A stretch of DNA of 64,000 nucleotides from Phytohalomonas tamaricis. GTDB taxonomy: Bacteria > Pseudomonadota > Gammaproteobacteria > Pseudomonadales > Halomonadaceae. The notes under the pieces are model-generated. The model saw only the letters and a program-made list of their open reading frames with translations. It had not been told where the DNA came from and made no database searches. The stretch lies in assembly GCF_003012345.1 (NCBI RefSeq), contig NZ_PVRV01000023.1:124001-188000 (forward strand), read 5' to 3'. How positions within the stretch are numbered: the first letter of the stretch is position 1; every line of letters starts with the position of its first letter. The translations under genes were made by a program, and so were the position numbers. Of the stretch, positions 59,367 to 64,000 are shown one piece after another.

Positions 59367-60647
59367 TCAGGCAGCTTCACCAAAATTGATCTCGAGCTGC
59401 TGAGGCTCGTAACGGGGATCGAGATCAATATAGTGCGAGGTCGACTCCATAAGCGTTGGCGTCGGCACATAAGGCTCCTGTGCCACCTCGGGACGCCAGC
59501 TACGCCGCCCATGCAGACGGGTCATGACGAAAATACCAAGCGCCAATGCCACGGCTCCCAGGAACATCCATAATCCATCAGGACCGAAGGCTTCCATCGC
59601 AAGCGATGCACTGTACGGGCCGATGACCGAACCGATGCCATACCAGATCAGCAGCTTGGCATTGGCCTGTATCGTCTCTTCCGGCTCCAGCCAATCATTG
59701 GTATGTGCCAGACAAATCGAATAGAGCGTATGCAGCATGGCCGTATGCAGACAGGCCGCCAGCAGCAATATAAGGTAATCAAACCGCGCCACCTGAGAAA
59801 TCAGCGCGCCTGAAAAAGCCATTACCACACTCATGAACAAAATAACCTTGCGACGATCGAGGTGATCGGAAATGCGCCCCAGCGTCCATTGTGCGAAAAG
59901 TGCCACCAACGTCGTAATCGCCATGAATTGTGCCGTCTGGGCGGTAGAAAGTCCGATTTCCTGACCATAATACGGCGTCATTGCAAAGAAAGCCTGGACC
60001 ATCAAACCTGCCACAAACGCGCCTACCAGCCCGACCGGTGCGCGACTGTAGAGCGTCTTTAGCGGCAATTTATGCGCGGTTTCATGGCTTGATCGGCTCG
60101 GCCCATGAATACGGTAAATCGACAGCGGAATTAGCGATAGCGCAAACAGAATGCCACTGATCGTGAAGAGTACCGTAGTAGTGGGATCAGCCAGGTTGAG
60201 CATCCACTGACCGCCCGCCAGCGAGGCGGTTGATAGCACCAGATACCACGCCAACACTTTGCCGCGATTATCGTTTGTCGACTCGCCTGACACCCATGAT
60301 TCCATGACCATCAGAAGACCGGCGGTTGCCGCACCGCCAAAGACGCGCCATACGAGCCACGCCCACGGATTAACCCATAACCCATGCAACATGGCGGTGA
60401 CCGCGAGTATCGCGGCACAGGCTGCAAATACACGAATGTGGCCTACCGAGCGGATGCGCTTTTCCAGCAGATAGCTTCCTGCCACGAAGCCAAGCGAGAA
60501 GCTCGACATCAAGAGACCTGCCATCTGCGAAGGAAAACCTTCGAGTGACATGCGCACCCCTAGCAGAGTCATGATCAAACCATGCCCCAGCAGGAAACAG
60601 ATTTCACACACAAACAAGATGGGCAGTGTCGCTGGAAGACCCCGCAA
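59367..60647 (-). CDS. Major facilitator superfamily transporter, YcaD-like
   Basis: 426 residues with 12 predicted membrane helices; conserved loop 2-3 region GSYLLEKRIRSVGHIRV and the loop 8-9 motif GRISDHLDRRKV. The arrangement and RVFGGAATAGLLMVMESWV resemble the YcaD/YfkF group; the substrate is unknown. A hydrophilic tail rich in Pro, Thr, Glu and Tyr follows. The start is TTG at 60647 with a perfect AGGAGGT five bases away. A promoter and a terminator-like hairpin stand ahead of it. Confidence 0.85.
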   Translation of the reverse strand: MRGLPATLPILFVCEICFLLGHGLIMTLLGVRMSLEGFPSQMAGLLMSSFSLGFVAGSYLLEKRIRSVGHIRVFAACAAILAVTAMLHGLWVNPWAWLVWRVFGGAATAGLLMVMESWVSGESTNDNRGKVLAWYLVLSTASLAGGQWMLNLADPTTTVLFTISGILFALSLIPLSIYRIHGPSRSSHETAHKLPLKTLYSRAPVGLVGAFVAGLMVQAFFAMTPYYGQEIGLSTAQTAQFMAITTLVALFAQWTLGRISDHLDRRKVILFMSVVMAFSGALISQVARFDYLILLLAACLHTAMLHTLYSICLAHTNDWLEPEETIQANAKLLIWYGIGSVIGPYSASLAMEAFGPDGLWMFLGAVALALGIFVMTRLHGRRSWRPEVAQEPYVPTPTLMESTSHYIDLDPRYEPQQLEINFGEAA

Positions 60648-60680
60648 TGGTTACCTCCTCTGATCCTCTCTGAATCAGCC

Positions 60681-60709
60681 AAAAAAAATAAGCCGTGCAG
60701 CAGCACGGC
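60681..60709 (-). terminator. Intrinsic terminator in the leader of the MFS gene (possible attenuator)
   Basis: GCCGTGC, loop of four, GCACGGC, followed on the minus strand by TTATTTTTTTT. It lies between the promoter candidate at 60733-60761 and the MFS start. No upstream minus-strand gene needs it, since the neighbour is divergent. Confidence 0.6.
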
Positions 60710-60732
60710 AACGGTATTTTTCAATGCACCGC

Positions 60733-60761
60733 AGTATAGGCTATCCCCATGATCGGGTCAT
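60733..60761 (-). promoter_or_regulatory. Candidate sigma70 promoter of the MFS gene
   Basis: ATGACC and TATACT with exactly 17 bases between, on the minus strand. Transcription would start about 25 bases before the hairpin at 60709. Confidence 0.5.
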
Positions 60762-60868
60762 GACGGCACTGATAAAATCACTCCCCGCTGAAGCACTGCT
60801 GCTCAAAGCTGGGCAGCAGTGTTGCTATCCAGTAGCATGGGCTTCGAAATCATGACGACTTTAGAGTA

Positions 60869-61774
60869 ATGGTCAAAAAGAATCTTGGCACAGAGATAGC
60901 TGCAACAGGCAAAGGGCTGGTTAGCCTCATGCTGCTGGTCTTGAACACACTGTTCTGGTGCGTACCTCTGTATATACTTGCCATTATCAAGTTACTCATG
61001 CCGACACATCGCCTGCGCCTTGGTGTGCTCAAAGGACTTAACCGTATTGCGCTGGCATGGATAGCCACCAATAACTGGTGGATACGGCACTGGCTAAAAC
61101 CACGCTTTGATATTCATCTTCCCGATGATCTCTCGCCTGATGCCTGGTGGCTGATCCTGGTCAATCACCGTAGCTGGACCGATATTTTCATATTGCAGTT
61201 TGCACTCTACGGGCATACGCCCATGCCACGCTTCTTTCTCAAGCGCCAGCTGATATGGATCCCTGTTATCGGATTTGCTTGGTGGGCGCTTGAATTTCCC
61301 TTCATGCGCCGCTATTCACGGGAGCATCTGGCACGTGACCCTGGCCTTGCCCAGCGTGATTTGGAAACAACCCGCAGGATGTGTGAAAGCGCTCAGGAAT
61401 TACCCATGGCCATTTATAATTTTGCCGAGGGCACGCGATTTACATCCGCCAAACACTCCGCCCAGCAAAGCCCGTATAATCATCTTCTTAAACCCAAAGC
61501 CGGTGGCAGTGCCCAGGTCATTCATCTGCTTGGTGCGCGCTTGGCCGGGATCATCGACATTACACTTGATTATCGGCAGTCCTCGACCAGCTTCTGGGCA
61601 TTTTTATGCGGACGTAGCGACGATATTTCACTTTATGCTCGCCGCCTCGACATACCGGACTGGATGATTGGCGGCGATTATTCCAGCGACATGATGTATA
61701 AGGAACGCTTTCAGGCATGGCTCAACGCACTTTGGCACGACAAGGACAGGCTTCTTTCCCGCTGCAGTGGTTGA
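60869..61774 (+). CDS. Lysophospholipid acyltransferase, YihG-like
   Basis: 1-acyl-glycerol-3-phosphate acyltransferase family member of 301 residues. Membrane segments near the N-terminus (about 18-45), motif I NHRSWTDI, RFFLKRQLIWIPVIGFAWWAL, FMRRYSREHL, and motif III NFAEGTRFT. These match E. coli YihG closely. It extends 58 bases into the following lipoprotein gene, an unusually long overlap, with both frames conserved. Confidence 0.92.
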   Translation: MVKKNLGTEIAATGKGLVSLMLLVLNTLFWCVPLYILAIIKLLMPTHRLRLGVLKGLNRIALAWIATNNWWIRHWLKPRFDIHLPDDLSPDAWWLILVNHRSWTDIFILQFALYGHTPMPRFFLKRQLIWIPVIGFAWWALEFPFMRRYSREHLARDPGLAQRDLETTRRMCESAQELPMAIYNFAEGTRFTSAKHSAQQSPYNHLLKPKAGGSAQVIHLLGARLAGIIDITLDYRQSSTSFWAFLCGRSDDISLYARRLDIPDWMIGGDYSSDMMYKERFQAWLNALWHDKDRLLSRCSG

Positions 61775-62592
61775 TATTGGCGGCCTTGCTCGTACTCGGT
61801 GGCTGTGCTGGCAGTGTGACATCATCATCGGGCGGATGGGTGACCGTGCAGCGCGGCGACACGCTTCACCGACTGGCGCGCCAGGGCAACATACCGCTGT
61901 TACGTCTGCAGCGCTTCAATCCTGGTGTCAACGCCACCGATTTGCGTATCGGACAGCGCTTACTGATGCCCACGCCTCAGGAACGTGCCCCCGGTAGTGG
62001 CGCATATCGTTATCAGATACGTCCTGGCGATACCTACGGCAACATAGCCGCGCATTTTGGCACTTCGGTCGCCCGTCTTTCGGCGGCCAATTCCGGCCTC
62101 GATCCGCGCAATCTGCGTATTGGTCAATTGATATCCATTCCCATGGGAAGCGGCAGTGTCAGTAAACGCCAGCAAATCGCCAAGGCGCGTCAAAGCCCGC
62201 CTGCACCGTTACCCAAGGGTGTCGGAAATTGGCCTTGGCCTCTCACCGGTGGTCACGTACGCCGAGAATTCGGTCCAGATGCTCGTGGTAGCTTGCAGCC
62301 AATGCTTATCGAAGCAGGCGACGAGAAAGTGGCTCGGGCCGTCGCTTCAGGCACGGTCAAATTCGCCGGTGGGATGCGCCAATTGGGAGAAGTAGTCATT
62401 ATTCATCATGCCCATAATCTGCAAACCGTTTATGCTCAATGCAACCATCTAGAGATTACAGAAGGCGTCCAGGTAAAACCCGGTACGCCGCTATGTCGTA
62501 TTGGGCGTAATGCGCGTACTGGTCGCTATGATTTGCTGTTTGATACTCGTAATGCAGGCAAACCTGTCGATCCAAGACGGCTGTTACGTTGA
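61717..62592 (+). CDS. LysM/M23 lipoprotein, NlpD/EnvC-like with degenerate peptidase domain
   Basis: 291 residues: lipoprotein signal with Cys30 (VLGGC), two LysM domains (about 43-87: VTVQRGDTLHRLARQGNIPLL, then about 98-142: YQIRPGDTYGNIAAHFGT), a basic linker, and a C-terminal peptidase-M23 domain (about 175-291). The M23 zinc residues are absent: the HxGiD position reads EAGDEK and the HxH motif reads YAQCNH. By analogy with NlpD/EnvC it should activate amidases rather than cut peptidoglycan. It starts inside the acyltransferase gene. Confidence 0.88.
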   Translation: MAQRTLARQGQASFPLQWLILAALLVLGGCAGSVTSSSGGWVTVQRGDTLHRLARQGNIPLLRLQRFNPGVNATDLRIGQRLLMPTPQERAPGSGAYRYQIRPGDTYGNIAAHFGTSVARLSAANSGLDPRNLRIGQLISIPMGSGSVSKRQQIAKARQSPPAPLPKGVGNWPWPLTGGHVRREFGPDARGSLQPMLIEAGDEKVARAVASGTVKFAGGMRQLGEVVIIHHAHNLQTVYAQCNHLEITEGVQVKPGTPLCRIGRNARTGRYDLLFDTRNAGKPVDPRRLLR

Positions 62593-62677
62593 GCATAATG
62601 TTTAATTTCATTTTGGCAGTCGCGACAATGTCATGAAGCCTTTGCATAGTCATCAAGCGCATCCACGGAAACACGCC

Positions 62678-63838
62678 ATGTCGCGTATTGCTTTCGTCAG
62701 TGAAACATGGGCACCGGAAATTAACGGCGTCGCCCATACCCTGGGGCATCTGGCTGATCACCTCGCTTCACGAGGATTCGAGCTGCAGTTGATACGCCCC
62801 AAACCCCGCGATGGTGCGCTCGATAGCAATATGAGCGCGGAACTCCATAGCTTCGCGATTCCCATCCCCGATTATGAGGGTGTCAGCATGGGGATACCCA
62901 TGCCGCTCAAACTGCGTCGCTTATGGAAAGAACAACGCCCCGATGTCGTTTATATCGCTACCGAAGGTCCATTGGGGTTAAGCGCTCAGCGTGCCGCCAG
63001 ACATCTCGATATTCCTGTGGTCAGTGGCTTTCATACCAATTTCGATCAGTACAGCACGCATTACATCATGCTGAAACTGCTGCGCCCGTTGGTGCGGCCT
63101 TACCTGCGTCGCTTCCACAACCGTACCGCAATCACCTTGGTGCCCACTCAAGCTCAGGCCAATACATTAACAGCCTGGGGGTATTGTAATGTTCAGGTCA
63201 TGAGCCGTGGATTAGACTGCAGGCATTTCTCACCGGCACGGCGTGACATGACATTGCGAACACAATGGCAAGCCGACGAAAGCCGCCCCGTTGCGTTGTA
63301 CGTCGGGCGCCTCGCAGCAGAAAAGAACATGGATCTACTGATCAAGACATTCGAGGCGATGCGTCAACGTCATCCAGCGCTCATTGCGGTATTGGTCGGA
63401 GACGGCCCCCAGCGCCAGCATCTGGAGCGTCGCCTGCCGTGGGCCATCTTCGCCGGCTTTCAGCGCGGTGAAACGCTTGCTCGTTACTATGCCAGCGCTG
63501 ATATCTTCGTCTTCCCTTCTCTTTCGGAAACCTTTGGCAACGTGGTTACAGAAGCGATGGCCAGTGGCTTGGCCATAGTAGCCTTTGACTATGCCGCTGC
63601 CGGAGAGTTGGTTGAACATGGCATAGAGGGATATCTTGTGCCCACGGATAACGCCAATAGTTTCATCGACGCCGCAGCATCGCTTTGCGATGATGTGGAT
63701 ATGATCAAGCAATTTGGCGCCGCTGCACGCAAGAAAGTTGAGCCATTGGAATGGCATCGAATAGGTGACACTTTTGTCAACTATCTGCATCAAGCACAGG
63801 AGGTGGGAGATGGCAGATCGCATATATCCCGTATTTAA
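62678..63838 (+). CDS. Glycosyltransferase family 4 protein
   Basis: GT-B glycosyltransferase of about 386 residues from MSRIAFVSETWAPEINGVA; an ATG 15 codons upstream lacks a ribosome site. N-domain DVVYIATEGPLGLSA and SGFHTNFDQYS; C-domain ALYVGRLAAEKNMDLLI, VGDGPQR and the acidic EX7E motif in PSLSETFGNVVTEAMASG. Related to GDP-mannose-dependent alpha-mannosyltransferases (MgtA/PimB-like), possibly for a glycolipid; the donor is not certain. It overlaps the PAP2 gene by 29 bases. Confidence 0.88.
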   Translation: MSRIAFVSETWAPEINGVAHTLGHLADHLASRGFELQLIRPKPRDGALDSNMSAELHSFAIPIPDYEGVSMGIPMPLKLRRLWKEQRPDVVYIATEGPLGLSAQRAARHLDIPVVSGFHTNFDQYSTHYIMLKLLRPLVRPYLRRFHNRTAITLVPTQAQANTLTAWGYCNVQVMSRGLDCRHFSPARRDMTLRTQWQADESRPVALYVGRLAAEKNMDLLIKTFEAMRQRHPALIAVLVGDGPQRQHLERRLPWAIFAGFQRGETLARYYASADIFVFPSLSETFGNVVTEAMASGLAIVAFDYAAAGELVEHGIEGYLVPTDNANSFIDAAASLCDDVDMIKQFGAAARKKVEPLEWHRIGDTFVNYLHQAQEVGDGRSHISRI

Positions 63839-64000
63839 ACGACTCGACTTGCTGGAATGGAAAGCGTGTAATCGTCTAGCCCGTCTTGGCGCCTATCGTC
63901 CCGTATTATTTATTCTGCGCTGGGTTAGCCGCTTGGGCGACGCCCCCGCCTGGATTGCATTATGTCTGAGCATTCCGCTATTCAAGGGCTGGTATGGCTG
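63810..64000 (+). CDS. PAP2-type phosphatase, N-terminal part (cut by window edge)
   Basis: 63 residues visible (MADRIYPVFKRLDLLEWKACN, then SRLGDAPAWIALCLSIPL), resembling the start of membrane PAP2 phosphatases (PgpB-like); the catalytic motifs lie outside the window. AGGAGG stands six bases before the ATG, and the overlap with the glycosyltransferase gene indicates one operon. Confidence 0.65.
   Translation, partial: MADRIYPVFKRLDLLEWKACNRLARLGAYRPVLFILRWVSRLGDAPAWIALCLSIPLFKGWYG

Overview
The window reads as a chromosomal segment of a gammaproteobacterium of the Halomonadaceae type. The evidence is an ectoine operon at the left edge (ectA, ectB), the order mtnA-mtaD-ubiG-mupP, a complete ruvCAB-ybgC-tolQRAB-pal-cpoB block, a trehalose operon and a RegBA-type redox regulator. 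The family assignment is inference; no rRNA or other decisive marker is present. I see no prophage, insertion sequence, integrase, CRISPR array, rRNA or tRNA. Nearly everything is housekeeping or osmotic/oxidative stress chromosome.

Layout. 1-1.8 kb: ectoine synthesis (minus strand). 1.9-8.2 kb: glutathione reductase, carbonic anhydrase, a HypT-like LysR regulator, a broken pepQ, a YheT hydrolase and MsrA. 8.2-15 kb: tamB, tamA and a membrane-anchored coiled-coil gene. 15.2-18 kb: an atypical Fe-type superoxide dismutase, then galU with a catalytically degenerate UDP-sugar dehydrogenase homologue. 18-22 kb: methylthioribose/methylthioadenosine salvage, ubiG and mupP. 22-32 kb: the Tol-Pal envelope machine, ruvCAB, a remnant of yebC, aspS and an FmdB zinc ribbon. 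32.5-40 kb: hydroxyacid dehydrogenase, ribokinase plus nucleoside hydrolase, and otsB-GH15-otsA. 40-52.6 kb: acylphosphatase, a second HypT-like regulator, cardiolipin synthase, fumarase, nei, uvrB, OsmC, an HMA-like small protein, ygfZ, tatD, mscL and prfC. 52.8-64 kb: an unrecognised 66-residue protein, regB/regA, an inositol-phosphatase, glutaredoxin, KefB-type antiporter, fructosamine kinase, an MFS transporter with a possible leader attenuator, a YihG-like acyltransferase, a LysM/M23 lipoprotein, a GT4 glycosyltransferase and the start of a PAP2 gene.

How the genes fit together. Osmoadaptation (ectoine, trehalose, MscL, cardiolipin synthase, KefB) and thiol/oxidant defence (Gor, MsrA, GrxA, SOD, OsmC, two HypT-like regulators, RegBA) dominate. 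Envelope integrity (Tam, Tol-Pal, LytM-like factor) is the third theme.

Most interesting signals. (1) Gene decay: pepQ is split by two frame disruptions, and between aspS and ruvC a fragment of about 190 bp is recognisably the start and end of yebC with a nonsense codon. (2) A superoxide dismutase has Glu where Fe-SODs have the redox-tuning Gln69, and Gln in place of second-sphere His30. (3) The dehydrogenase next to galU has lost the active-site Cys and other catalytic residues. (4) An intrinsic terminator lies between a good promoter and the TTG-started MFS gene. I did not find a clearly new multi-gene system; the pseudo-dehydrogenase/galU pair and the variant SOD are the best candidates for new biology.
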